Assembly: GCA_035529855.1 (NCBI GenBank) | Contig: DATKVX010000093.1 | Span: forward strand, 1 to 45,968 | Source: a bacterium | GTDB taxonomy: Bacteria; RBG-13-66-14; B26-G2; WVWN01 | Direction of reading: 5' to 3' | DNA length: 45,968 nucleotides | Part shown: positions 7,782 to 15,942 of the stretch, one piece after another | Position numbering within the stretch: position 1 is the first letter of the stretch | Layout: the number at the start of each line of letters is the position of its first letter | The notes under the pieces: generated by a model | The model's database searches: none | What the model saw: the letters and a program-made list of their open reading frames with translations, nothing else | What the model was told of the DNA's origin: nothing | Made by a program: the position numbers and the translations under genes

Positions 7782-9557
7782 ATGGCCAAAGTCCGGAAGC
7801 TCGACGAAGAGACGATCGCCCTCATCGCCGCCGGCGAGGTGGTGGAGGGGCCGTGGTCGGTCGTCAAGGAGCTTACGGAGAACAGCCTCGACGCCGGCGC
7901 CCGCCGCGTAGACGTGTCCGTCGACGGCGGCGGGTTCAAAGAGATAAAGGTGGCGGACGACGGCTGCGGCATGGGGGAGGAAGACCTGACGCTGGCGTTC
8001 GAGCGTTACGCGACGAGCAAAGTCGCGCGTCCCGAAGACCTCGACGCCGTCGCGACGTTGGGGTTCCGGGGCGAGGCGCTGCCCGCCATAGCCGCGGTCT
8101 CGCGGGTAACGGTTTACACCCGGGCCGAGGGCGAGCCGACGGGGCTGAAGGCGGAGGTCGCGGCGGGGGCGGTGAACGTTTCGCGCGAGGGCGCGCCGCC
8201 GGGGACGACGGTTATCGTTCGAGACCTTTTCTACAACGTCCCGGCGCGCCGCAAGTTCGCCGGTAAGCCGGCCAGCGAGTGGCGCCGCGCGGCGGAGGCG
8301 TTCAAGCGTCTCGCGCTCGCGCGGTTGGGGCCGGCGTTCTCGCTCACCAAAGACCGCCGCCTGCAGTACACCACCTCGGCCAACGCCACGGCGCGGCAGC
8401 GCGTCGGCGAAGTCCTGGGGTGGGAGCTGTTGGACCAATTGATTCCCGTCGCCGCCCGAAGCGGCGCTTTTTCGCTGGAGGCGTACCTGTCGCCGGCGTC
8501 GGCGTCGTACGGGACCACCGGCAACGTGTACACCGTCGTGAACGGCCGGCCGGCCCGCGCCAAATCGGTCTTCAAGGGTGTTATGTCGGCTTACGACGGC
8601 AGGCTGGAGCGGGGCCGGTACCCCCTGGTCGTCCTCTACCTCGAGCTGCCGCCGGAAGCCGTCGACGTCAACGTCCACCCCCGGAAGGAGGAAGTCCGCT
8701 TCGCGGACGAGGGTGCGGCGTTCGAGTTCGTGAGCCGGGCGTTCCGCGAGGAGCTGGCGCGCGTGGGCGTTGCGGTGCCGTCGACTACTTTCGAAGTGCC
8801 GGCGCGAGAGGCGCCGCCCCGCGAGGCGGAGGTAACGGCGGCGGTAAGGGAGAACGTCGAGGGGTATCTGAAAAGGCACGGCCTGTGGCCGGGAGCGGCG
8901 CCCGGCGGCTTTGGGAGGGGGGACGTAAGAACGGAGGCCGCGGCCGCGCCGGCGGCCTTCGCCGTCGCCGAACGCTCGCCGGAGGGCGGCGCGGTGGAGG
9001 TGCTGGGCCAGCTCGGCACTACGTACGTAATCGTACGGCGGGGGGGCGACCTGGTAGTCGTCGACCAGCACACCGCCCACGAGCGCGTCATCTACGACCG
9101 GTTGCTGGCCCGCGCCGGGGGCGGGGCCGGCTGCCAGGAACTCCTCATGCCGGTTACGGTGTCGCTGGGGGCCGCGGCGGCGGCGGATTTACGGCCTTGC
9201 CTGCCGGCGCTCAACGACTTGGGCTTCGAGGTGGAGGAATTCGGCGGCGACGCCTTCGTGCTGCGGGGCCATCCCAACGACGTCCGTGTCGGCAACGTCG
9301 AAAAATTCCTGGCGCGCGTGGTGGAAGATTTCGTCGAGGAGGGGCGCCCCGCCGAGCTCGAGAGGCGCCGGGGGGCGGTGCTCAAGGGCGTGGCCTGCCA
9401 CGGCGCCGTGAAGGCCGGCGAGCGTTTGGAACACGCGGAGATGGCGGCGCTGGTGGGCGAGCTCTTCGCGTCGCCCACGCCGGACGTGTGCCCCCACGGT
9501 CGCCCGACTATGGTCAACCTCGCCGCGCGCGATTTGGCGCGATTGTTCCGGAGGTGA
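7782..9557 (+). CDS. mutL: DNA mismatch repair protein MutL (endonuclease type)
   Basis: The 591-residue protein begins with the GHKL ATPase domain: IAAGEVVEGP, KELTENSLDAGA (the catalytic Glu and Mg-binding Asn), DDGCGM, RYATSK, TLGFRGEAL, and a DLFYNVPARRKF segment. The C-terminal dimer/endonuclease domain has DQHTAHERVIYD (from residue 428), ACHGAVKAGE (Cys539) and CPHGRP (Cys570). These match the metal-binding motifs of nicking MutL proteins of bacteria without MutH. Two small departures from consensus are DQHT for DQHA and YD for YE at the end of that motif. The linker at about 345-400 is low-complexity. No mutS is in the window. Confidence 0.97.
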   Translation: MAKVRKLDEETIALIAAGEVVEGPWSVVKELTENSLDAGARRVDVSVDGGGFKEIKVADDGCGMGEEDLTLAFERYATSKVARPEDLDAVATLGFRGEALPAIAAVSRVTVYTRAEGEPTGLKAEVAAGAVNVSREGAPPGTTVIVRDLFYNVPARRKFAGKPASEWRRAAEAFKRLALARLGPAFSLTKDRRLQYTTSANATARQRVGEVLGWELLDQLIPVAARSGAFSLEAYLSPASASYGTTGNVYTVVNGRPARAKSVFKGVMSAYDGRLERGRYPLVVLYLELPPEAVDVNVHPRKEEVRFADEGAAFEFVSRAFREELARVGVAVPSTTFEVPAREAPPREAEVTAAVRENVEGYLKRHGLWPGAAPGGFGRGDVRTEAAAAPAAFAVAERSPEGGAVEVLGQLGTTYVIVRRGGDLVVVDQHTAHERVIYDRLLARAGGGAGCQELLMPVTVSLGAAAAADLRPCLPALNDLGFEVEEFGGDAFVLRGHPNDVRVGNVEKFLARVVEDFVEEGRPAELERRRGAVLKGVACHGAVKAGERLEHAEMAALVGELFASPTPDVCPHGRPTMVNLAARDLARLFRR

Positions 9558-9578
9558 GCGTCGGCGCTTAAATAAAAA

Positions 9579-9606
9579 ACCGCGGCTGGGCCGCGGCTTT
9601 TTTTGC
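9579..9606. terminator. Bidirectional terminator between mutL and parA
   Basis: CCGCGGC-TGG-GCCGCGG (9580-9596) is flanked by AAAAAA on the left and TTTTTTT on the right, so it can end transcription of mutL (plus) and of the coiled-coil/parA unit (minus). Confidence 0.9.
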
Positions 9607-9608
9607 GC

Positions 9609-10394
9609 TTAAACGCGGGGCTTTGCCCGGTTTCGCCGTCGCCGAACGATTTCGCCGGCGAGGTGCATATACGCCTGCGCGCCCGCCGACCGGCCGTCGA
9701 AGGTGATGGCCGGTTTTCCGTGTGCCGGCGCTTCGGCCAGCGCGACGCTGCGCGGAATTACGGTTCTGAATACGAGCCTGCCGAAGCGGCGACGAAGGTC
9801 GCTCTCTACTTCGTGCGCGAGTTTCGTCCGCCCGTCGTACATCGTCAACAAAAACCCCTCAATATCGAGGTCGGGGTTGACGCTGAGGCGGACGGTTTTG
9901 ACGAGGCGGATGAATTGCTCGAAGGCGTGGTAGGAATAAAATTCCGCTTGCACCGGGACAAGGACGGAATCCGCCGCGACGAGCGCCGACACCATCAAGT
10001 GCCCCATACTCGGCGGCGAATCCATTATTATATAATCGTATTCGTCCTCGAGTTCTTCCACCGAGCGGGCGAGCATGGTGCGGTTGAGGGAACCCCGCGT
10101 TATCTCGTCTTCGGCGTTGTTCGACCAGATGTTGCTGGGGATGACGTAGAGGTTGGGTATTTCGGTTTCGTGTACGCTGCCGGAGGCGGGGAAGTTCCGC
10201 GTGAATATCTCGTACACGCCGCGGTAGAGCAAATCCTGGTTGAAGTCCAAGGCTACGCTCGCGCAGGCTTGGGGGTCGAGGTCGACGAGGAGCGTCTTCT
10301 TCTCCGCGACGGCCAGGGAAGCGCTCAAGTTCACCGCGGTGGTTGTTTTCCCGACGCCGCCTTTTTGGCTGGCTACGGCGATTTTACGTGCCAT
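9609..10394 (-). CDS. ParA/Soj-family ATPase
   Basis: The 261-residue protein has the deviant Walker A motif SQKGGVGKTTT with the signature Lys, Walker A' LLVDLDPQA, and Walker B IIMDSPPSMG. Its length fits chromosomal Soj or small orphan ParA proteins with no N-terminal DNA-binding extension. A basic C-terminus (RRRRNRAKPR) could help non-specific nucleoid binding. ParA dimers bind the nucleoid in an ATP-dependent way and position cargo. No parB gene follows and I saw no parS-like palindrome nearby. Instead the gene lies 31 bases after a giant coiled-coil gene in the same transcript, which suggests a cargo-positioning role rather than plain chromosome segregation. Confidence 0.92.
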   Translation of the reverse strand: MARKIAVASQKGGVGKTTTAVNLSASLAVAEKKTLLVDLDPQACASVALDFNQDLLYRGVYEIFTRNFPASGSVHETEIPNLYVIPSNIWSNNAEDEITRGSLNRTMLARSVEELEDEYDYIIMDSPPSMGHLMVSALVAADSVLVPVQAEFYSYHAFEQFIRLVKTVRLSVNPDLDIEGFLLTMYDGRTKLAHEVESDLRRRFGRLVFRTVIPRSVALAEAPAHGKPAITFDGRSAGAQAYMHLAGEIVRRRRNRAKPRV

Positions 10395-10425
10395 TACGGT
10401 ATGGGCTCCCGGCTCGCCGGGTGGG

Positions 10426-13400
10426 TTACGCCGGCGGTTTGCTTTCGCTCGCCCGCTTGAGAGCTTCGTTTAAGATGACGTCGGAGCGTGCGAGTTTTCT
10501 CTGTAGGTCGTCGAGGCGGTCGCCGGCCGATTTTAAGTTCGCCATCTTGGCGTCGACGTCCTTCGTGAGGAAGCTCATTTGCGCGAGCTTTTCGGCGACG
10601 GCGTCTACCCGTTTCTCCTCGTTCCGTAGCTGGCCCATCTTCTCTTCGACCGCCGCCGCGGCGCGGTTTATCTGTTCGAACCTGGCCTCGATATTCTTGA
10701 GCTCGGCCCGTTTGCCGCTTATGTCGCGGACGGCCGCGGCAACGTCTTTGCGCGCGTCCGAGAGCTCGCTCATCTGGCCCCGGACCTCGCTTATGGCATC
10801 GGCCTCGCTCTTGAGGTCCGCCATCCCGTCTTTGACCAGGTCGTAATAGGCCTTGAGGTCGCGCACCTCGCGTTCGACCGCCGCCACTTCGTCGCGCCGC
10901 TGGCCCAACAGGCGCAGGCGTTCGTCGAGGTCCTCGGCCAGCATGGTGAGGGCGTTGACCCGTTCGTCGACGGCGACGACGTCCTGGCTCCGCCGCTCGA
11001 CGAGGGTGGCCTTGCGAGCCGTCTCCTGGGAGGCATCCAGGATTTTCTCGAGGATGCGATTGACCTCTTTCTCCGTGTCGGAGGCTCGCGCGGCGTGGGA
11101 GGCGACGCGGCCGTTTACGTCCGTTACCTCGGCCCGGAGGTCCTCTATCTTTTCCACTTCGCCGGCCAGCTCGAGCCGTAACTTGCCCTGGGCGCCCAGG
11201 GCTTTTTCGACCGCGGCGGAGCTCTCCTCGAGAGCGGCGACCTTGTCGACCAGCCGGTCGACCTCTTTCTCGGATTTGAGCGCCGCCCGACGTTTATCCT
11301 CGAGCAGCGAGAGGTCCCGGTTGAGGTCGTCGAGGCGGGAGCTCAACGCGTCGAGCTTAGCGTCTTCGCGGAGCACCGTCATCATACGGCCGTCGATGTC
11401 TTTGAGGAGAGTGTCGATTTTCTCGGTCTTGTCGTGAACGCTGGAAACCAGTTCTTCGCGGAGTCGGATTTCCTCCTGGCGTCGCTCGAGCCGCTCGAGC
11501 ACTTCCTGCGCGGACTTATTCAGGCGGGCGAAATCTTCTTGCGTACGCGCCCGTTCCGTCCGATATTCGCCGAGCTCGCGCGACGCGACTTCGGACAAGC
11601 GCCCCGACTCCTCCAGCGTCTTTTGGATATCCTTTATCTGTTGCGCCGCGACTTCGACCCGGCCGACGCCGGTCGTTATTTCGCGGACTTTGGTTTCGAC
11701 CTCGTCGAGGCGGGAGGCGCGGGCGTCGAAGGCCGCTTCGCGAGCCTTATTCTCGGAGATCTGGTCGGCGACGGCGCGGGACAGCGCGTCCGCCTCGGCC
11801 AGGCGCGTTTCCAGCGCCCCGATTTTTTCGCGCAATTTTTCCACGGAAGGCGATTGCGCTTGGAAGTCGGCCAGGTCCGCTTTGACGGCGCGGAGTACGT
11901 CGGCGCGGTTATCTATGGCGTCCAGCGTAGAGGTGGCCTCGGCGAGCTTACTTTCGGCGAGGCCCAGTTTTCCGACGAGCTCTTCGGCGGTGCGGGATAC
12001 CTTATCGAGGTCGGCCCGGACGTTGCGGAACTCGGCCGATTGGCGTTCGAACGCCGCCACTTCGAGGCCGAAATCTTCCTGGCGACTCTCCACGTCGGCT
12101 AGCTTGTCCCGAATGCCTTGGGCTTCGCGGAACCGGTCGCGCGTCGCGGCCAGCATTTCCTCCAGGTCGGTGATACGCTTTTCGCCGTCGCGCACCATCT
12201 TCTGTTCTTCAGCCAGCTTCTTGAGCCGGACGTCCATCTCCCACAAAAGGACGTCGAGCTTGCCCGATTCTTCGTTGGCTTTGGCGACGAGATCGCGCTG
12301 GTCTTCCAAGACGTCGATCTTGGTGTTGATGTGCTCGATAAGCGAGTTGAGGCGGTCGACGTTATGGGTCGCTTCGGCGTAGCGTTCGCTTTCCAGGCGT
12401 AGGATGCCGAAGTCCTCCTCGATTTTGGCGAGCGATTTCTCGAGCGCTTGGGCCCGCTCGGCCGAGCTTGTGAGTTCCTTTTGGGCCGCTCCGAAGCGAG
12501 CGTCGAAGTCGCCGAGTTTTTCGCTGAAGCTTTCCACTTTTTCGATTACGGCGTCGGCACGTTTTTCGGCGCCGGCGAGCTCGGCGACGCGTTTTTCGTA
12601 ACCGTCGACTTTCTGGTCGATCTTGGTCGTGCGGCCCGCCAGCGCGCCCGCGCGCCGCGAGATGTCGCCCAGGCCGGCGTCGGTATCCTTGAACTCTTTG
12701 CGGATTTTATCCAAAGAGGCTTTCAAGCCGGTTACGTCTTCGCCGTATTTTTGGGCCTCGCCGCGGACGCGATTGAGCTCGCTTTTGGCGGCGTTGCCTT
12801 CCGAGGCCGCTTCTTTCGCCGCTTGAACCGCCGCCTCGACGCGGCTCTTTACGGCGTCTATCTCTTTCGCGGCTTTGGCCGCCTCGCCCAGTTTGCTCTC
12901 CAAGGCGGCGGTTTTCGCGGCGACGTCCTCGGCGCGCTCGCCCAGCTTGTCCGTTTTATTGGATAACGTCGTGATGGTTTTGGCGCGGGTACCGAGTTGG
13001 CTTAACCCGTCATCCAGGCCTTTCAGGCGGCGTCCGATTTCGGTGCTCGACGTTTTGACGCCGTCCTTCAGGTTAGCTAACGCCGTAGCTTGCTGGTCGG
13101 CGGCCTTCTTCGTCTCGGACAACGACGCTTTGATTTCGGCGAGACTTTGTTTATTCGCCTCGTTGACCTTGGCGGTCTTTTCGGCGGAGGCGCCGGCGGC
13201 GCGGAGCTCGGCGCGGAATTCGGTCATTTGGCCGGCGGTTTTTTCGACGTTATCCAGTTTGGCACGGGCCGCGGCGATATCCTTCTCGACCGCTTTTAAC
13301 TTCTTGGCCTGGTCGCCCAGGCCGGCGATTTCGGATTTGACCGATTTCAGCTCGGCGTCGGCGCGGCCTATGCCCTGCAGCGTGGTTTTGACCGATTTAT

Positions 13401-13971
13401 CCAAGTCGGCGGTTTGCGTCGCCAGCGACGATACGCGGTCGGCCGACTCGCGAACGCGAGCCGTTATCTTGTCCTCGGCACCCGCGACTTTTTCGGTTAT
13501 CTTCGCGACCTCCGCGTCCGTTTTTCGCAGTTCGCCCAGTTTGGCCTCGAATTTCGAAACGTCCCCGGCGGCGCGGCTTACGCTTTCGTTTAACGCGCGC
13601 GCTTTTTTATCGAGGGCGAGAAGGTCGGCCTGCTTCTCGGCCAGGGTGTTAAGCTGCTTTTCGATTTCGCCGGTTTTCGCCGCCGCGGCCGCGGCTTTTT
13701 CCGCGGTCGCATCCACTTGTGCCGGGAGGCCTTCCAGCCCCTTGACCGTTTCGGCGAACGACGCGGACGCGGCCTCGAACTCTGTGGCCTTTTTATCGAG
13801 CTCGTCGGCCTTTTTGAGGTCGCGTTCGACTTTGGCCGCCTGCGTCGACAGCTTCTTCTCCTGGTCCGAGGCTTTATCGATGAGCTTCTTGAATTCGGCC
13901 GCCCGTTTATCGAAATACTTGCCGACCAATTCCGGCGTCAACTCTTGCTTCTTGCCAAATAAGGGGGCCAT
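10426..13971 (-). CDS. Giant soluble coiled-coil protein (1181 residues) paired with ParA
   Basis: The start is the ATG at 13971, preceded by GGAGG seven bases upstream; a longer frame opening at 13998 lacks such a site. After a short head (MAPLFGKKQELTPELVGKYF), almost the whole protein is heptad-rich helix made of Ala, Lys, Glu, Asp, Leu and Arg. I see prolines only at residues 3, 13, 83, about 708 and at the extreme C-terminus, no cysteine, one Trp (near 577), and no signal peptide or membrane segment. It should therefore be a long cytoplasmic rod. The N-terminal half is Ala/Lys-rich and the C-terminal half more charged. Several copies of an L-x3-D-hydrophobic-D-x-R-hydrophobic-x2-L motif recur near residues 571, 851, 1004 and 1128. 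I recognise no named family. Co-transcription with parA suggests a scaffold or cargo adaptor. Confidence 0.85.
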   Translation of the reverse strand: MAPLFGKKQELTPELVGKYFDKRAAEFKKLIDKASDQEKKLSTQAAKVERDLKKADELDKKATEFEAASASFAETVKGLEGLPAQVDATAEKAAAAAAKTGEIEKQLNTLAEKQADLLALDKKARALNESVSRAAGDVSKFEAKLGELRKTDAEVAKITEKVAGAEDKITARVRESADRVSSLATQTADLDKSVKTTLQGIGRADAELKSVKSEIAGLGDQAKKLKAVEKDIAAARAKLDNVEKTAGQMTEFRAELRAAGASAEKTAKVNEANKQSLAEIKASLSETKKAADQQATALANLKDGVKTSSTEIGRRLKGLDDGLSQLGTRAKTITTLSNKTDKLGERAEDVAAKTAALESKLGEAAKAAKEIDAVKSRVEAAVQAAKEAASEGNAAKSELNRVRGEAQKYGEDVTGLKASLDKIRKEFKDTDAGLGDISRRAGALAGRTTKIDQKVDGYEKRVAELAGAEKRADAVIEKVESFSEKLGDFDARFGAAQKELTSSAERAQALEKSLAKIEEDFGILRLESERYAEATHNVDRLNSLIEHINTKIDVLEDQRDLVAKANEESGKLDVLLWEMDVRLKKLAEEQKMVRDGEKRITDLEEMLAATRDRFREAQGIRDKLADVESRQEDFGLEVAAFERQSAEFRNVRADLDKVSRTAEELVGKLGLAESKLAEATSTLDAIDNRADVLRAVKADLADFQAQSPSVEKLREKIGALETRLAEADALSRAVADQISENKAREAAFDARASRLDEVETKVREITTGVGRVEVAAQQIKDIQKTLEESGRLSEVASRELGEYRTERARTQEDFARLNKSAQEVLERLERRQEEIRLREELVSSVHDKTEKIDTLLKDIDGRMMTVLREDAKLDALSSRLDDLNRDLSLLEDKRRAALKSEKEVDRLVDKVAALEESSAAVEKALGAQGKLRLELAGEVEKIEDLRAEVTDVNGRVASHAARASDTEKEVNRILEKILDASQETARKATLVERRSQDVVAVDERVNALTMLAEDLDERLRLLGQRRDEVAAVEREVRDLKAYYDLVKDGMADLKSEADAISEVRGQMSELSDARKDVAAAVRDISGKRAELKNIEARFEQINRAAAAVEEKMGQLRNEEKRVDAVAEKLAQMSFLTKDVDAKMANLKSAGDRLDDLQRKLARSDVILNEALKRASESKPPA

Positions 13972-14079
13972 AATAGGACCTCCCGGCGGGCGCGACACAA
14001 CGCTTGACCGCCTACGCGCCGGCCAGACGTACGGAAGTTGAGTTTATATTATGATTAATACAAGTCCCTTGGAATTCAG

Positions 14080-14108
14080 AATATAGAATAATTACCTGGT
14101 AGCGTCAA
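14080..14108 (-). promoter_or_regulatory. Near-consensus sigma70-type promoter for the coiled-coil/parA operon
   Basis: Read on the minus strand, TTGACG (14103-14108) and TATATT (14080-14085) are exactly 17 bases apart in an AT-rich stretch. Transcription would start near 14073, giving a leader of about 100 bases before the ATG at 13971. Confidence 0.65.
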
Positions 14109-14175
14109 CATAAAAAACGCTCTTTCGCGCATTAAACGGCCCAAGGCCCCTGCCGAGTGCGTTTACCCCGGCTTC

Positions 14176-14754
14176 TTAGTGAAACCAGTCTATTACCCTC
14201 GGCCGGAAAAACGCCGCGGCCGCGACGGCAATGATTTGGACCAGTATCGCCGCCTCGCCGGCGAGCGCGACGCCGAGCCGCCATCGGCTCCGCACGGCCG
14301 CGGGGCGGCGCGTAAAGCGCGGGAGCCATATGGGGACCGTGCCGCGGTAGGCCCGGTACTCCCGGCTGAAGCGCCGTCCCAGGTCGCGGTCGCGCGCTCT
14401 CTGTATGAGCGAGTCCAGCAAGATAAAGACGAAGGCCGTCGCCAGCGGCAGCCACGGCAGAAGGCCCCCCGCCCATAACGACAGGCCGACGGCGACGGCG
14501 ACGTTGCCGATGTGCTTCGGGTTCCGCACCCAGCGATACGGCCCGGCCGCCGAAAAGGCGGCGATCGCTTCCGCGGAATCTACCCGGCTCCACGCGCCGC
14601 CGTACCCCGAGGCCCAGAGCCTTAACGCTTCGCCCGCGATAACGGCCGCGGCGCCGAGCCAAGGCCAGCTCGAGCGCGTTTCGGCGGAAAAAATTACGGC
14701 CCCCGCCCAAAGGACGGCCGTTAGCGCGCGCAACGTGAGGAGCGTACGGATCAC
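14176..14754 (-). CDS. Isoprenylcysteine carboxyl methyltransferase-like membrane protein
   Basis: The 192-residue protein has about four to five hydrophobic segments. It carries the hallmark GPYRWVRNPKHIGNVAVAVGL, the conserved 'GPYrxvRNPxYxG' motif of the ICMT/PEMT/NnrU-like integral-membrane methyltransferase superfamily. A later LIQRARDRDLGRRFSREYRAYRG segment matches the family's 'E..L...fg..Y..Y....' element. The acceptor is unknown; bacterial members may modify lipids or small molecules. It starts at GTG. A GATAAT box lies six bases upstream, but no good -35 element is visible. It lies downstream of the TPR gene on the same strand and may share its transcript. Confidence 0.8.
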   Translation of the reverse strand: MIRTLLTLRALTAVLWAGAVIFSAETRSSWPWLGAAAVIAGEALRLWASGYGGAWSRVDSAEAIAAFSAAGPYRWVRNPKHIGNVAVAVGLSLWAGGLLPWLPLATAFVFILLDSLIQRARDRDLGRRFSREYRAYRGTVPIWLPRFTRRPAAVRSRWRLGVALAGEAAILVQIIAVAAAAFFRPRVIDWFH

Positions 14755-14821
14755 TTTTACATTATCCCCGGAAGCGGCGGCAACTACGCCGGTATGATTT
14801 AACGCCCGTTATCTCCGGGCG

Positions 14822-15742
14822 TCACTTCTCCGCGATGCGGCGCTGCAGGCGGTCCAGCATTTCAACCAGGCCGTCGATTACGGCCCCCGAATCGACGACC
14901 TTCTCGGCTTCGGCGAAGGCCTCCTCGTAGCGCCCTTGGGCCTCCAGCGCCGCGGCGAGGTAAAAACGCGCTTCGCCGTCGCCCGGTTTACGCTCGAGCA
15001 CCGCGCGGTAGCGTTTCTCGGCGCCGGCGTAATCGCCCTGCATGAAGAGGATGCCGCCGAGGTTGTAGTTGGCCGTTAAGCTGGCGGCCTCGAGCGCCAG
15101 CGCGTTCTCCAGGTGCGCTCGAGCCAGGTCGTATTTGCGCGCCTGCATCTCCAACAAGCCGAGGTACGACATCGCGAGCGCGTTCTCGGGGTCGGCCGCC
15201 AGCGCTCGCTCGAGCTTGGCGCGGGCTTCGGCGTCGTCGCCCCCTTTGAGGTCGAGGTACGCCAGGCCGGTCAGGGCCCCCGAATCTTGCGGTACTCGGG
15301 CGAGGACCTGTTCGAACGTCGCCCGGGCGTCGTCGTCGCGGCCGGCGTCGAGGTAGGCTTGACCCAACGCTAATAATACCGTCGGGTCGTCGGGGCGCTC
15401 TTTGAGGGCTTCTTGGTAATTTACGATCGCGGCGTCGTACCGGCCCAGGATATCCAGCGCGAAACCTTTGTAATATAGTACCTCGACGGTGAAGGTTCCG
15501 GCGACGTCGCGCACCAGCACTTCGTCCAGCGCCGCGAGCGCTTCCTCGGCCTTGCCGCCTAGGATAAGCGCCCGGGCGAACTGCAGCTTGGTGGCGAGTT
15601 CGGCCTCGCCGGGGGGCAACTCTTCGCGCGGGACGCGCAACAGCTCCAAATCGGCCAGCGACGGTCCGTCGCCCGTGGCGGCAAGGCAAAGCGCCGCGGC
15701 CGCGAACGCGACCAGCGCGGCGGCGAGCAATCTACTTCTCAC
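14822..15742 (-). CDS. Exported tetratricopeptide-repeat protein
   Basis: The 306-residue protein starts at GTG. An N-terminal signal peptide (LLAAALVAFAAAALCLAA) is followed by about six or seven TPR units from residue 50 to the end. Typical TPR residues recur (A..LG..Y, A...Y..AL...P), as in YLDAGRDDDARATFEQVL and YLGLLEMQARKYDLARAHL. The Cys in ALCLAA is not a convincing lipobox, so it may be periplasmic rather than a lipoprotein. TPR rods bind partner proteins; the partner here is unknown. The predicted promoter puts the transcription start within one or two bases of the GTG, and there is no ribosome-binding site. Confidence 0.85.
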   Translation of the reverse strand: MRSRLLAAALVAFAAAALCLAATGDGPSLADLELLRVPREELPPGEAELATKLQFARALILGGKAEEALAALDEVLVRDVAGTFTVEVLYYKGFALDILGRYDAAIVNYQEALKERPDDPTVLLALGQAYLDAGRDDDARATFEQVLARVPQDSGALTGLAYLDLKGGDDAEARAKLERALAADPENALAMSYLGLLEMQARKYDLARAHLENALALEAASLTANYNLGGILFMQGDYAGAEKRYRAVLERKPGDGEARFYLAAALEAQGRYEEAFAEAEKVVDSGAVIDGLVEMLDRLQRRIAEK

Positions 15743-15749
15743 GTTAATA

Positions 15750-15778
15750 ATTCAAGCACCTTGGGCCGGCCAAGTCAA
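15750..15778 (-). promoter_or_regulatory. Predicted promoter of the TPR gene (leaderless arrangement)
   Basis: On the minus strand TTGACT (15773-15778) and TTGAAT (15750-15755) are 17 bases apart, and the GTG start begins 8 bases after the -10 box. Confidence 0.45.
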
Positions 15779-15900
15779 GGCCAAAGACGGTAAGAACGAG
15801 TGAAAATCGGCTTTCGGGCGGAATTTCGAAGGGGCCGGCTTTAAAGTATTACGTTTTCCGGCGTAAATGTTGAATTTAACACGGGGAGTCCAGAAAAAGT

Positions 15901-15930
15901 TTGATATAGGGCCCGGAGATGTTTTATAAT
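15901..15930 (+). promoter_or_regulatory. Sigma70-type promoter for the queH-metH-nucleotide-sugar operon
   Basis: TTGATA (15901-15906) and a perfect TATAAT (15925-15930) are separated by 18 bases. Transcription should start near 15937, only about 6 bases before the ATG at 15943. An upstream in-frame ATG at 15919 lies within the promoter and cannot be the start of this transcript. Confidence 0.7.
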
Positions 15931-15942
15931 GAATTTTTTCGT

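Noticed and set aside
6930-9080. A 716-codon open frame on the minus strand opposite the HAD and mutL genes
   Set aside because: It is antisense to two well-supported genes, very rich in Arg, Gly and Pro, and has no domain; such shadows are expected in GC-rich DNA.
12875-14041. A 388-codon plus-strand frame opposite the coiled-coil gene
   Set aside because: It is rich in Ser, Ala and Arg, the expected antisense image of an Ala/Glu/Lys-rich coiled coil, and runs through that gene's promoter region.
9609-14108. Chromosome partition locus (parAB-parS)
   Set aside because: No ParB-like gene and no TGTTNCACGTGNAACA-like site is seen around the ParA gene.
14112-14135. Terminator for the ICMT-like gene (stem with TTTTTT on the minus strand)
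   Set aside because: The T run is good but the stem is only about 3-4 bp with mismatches.
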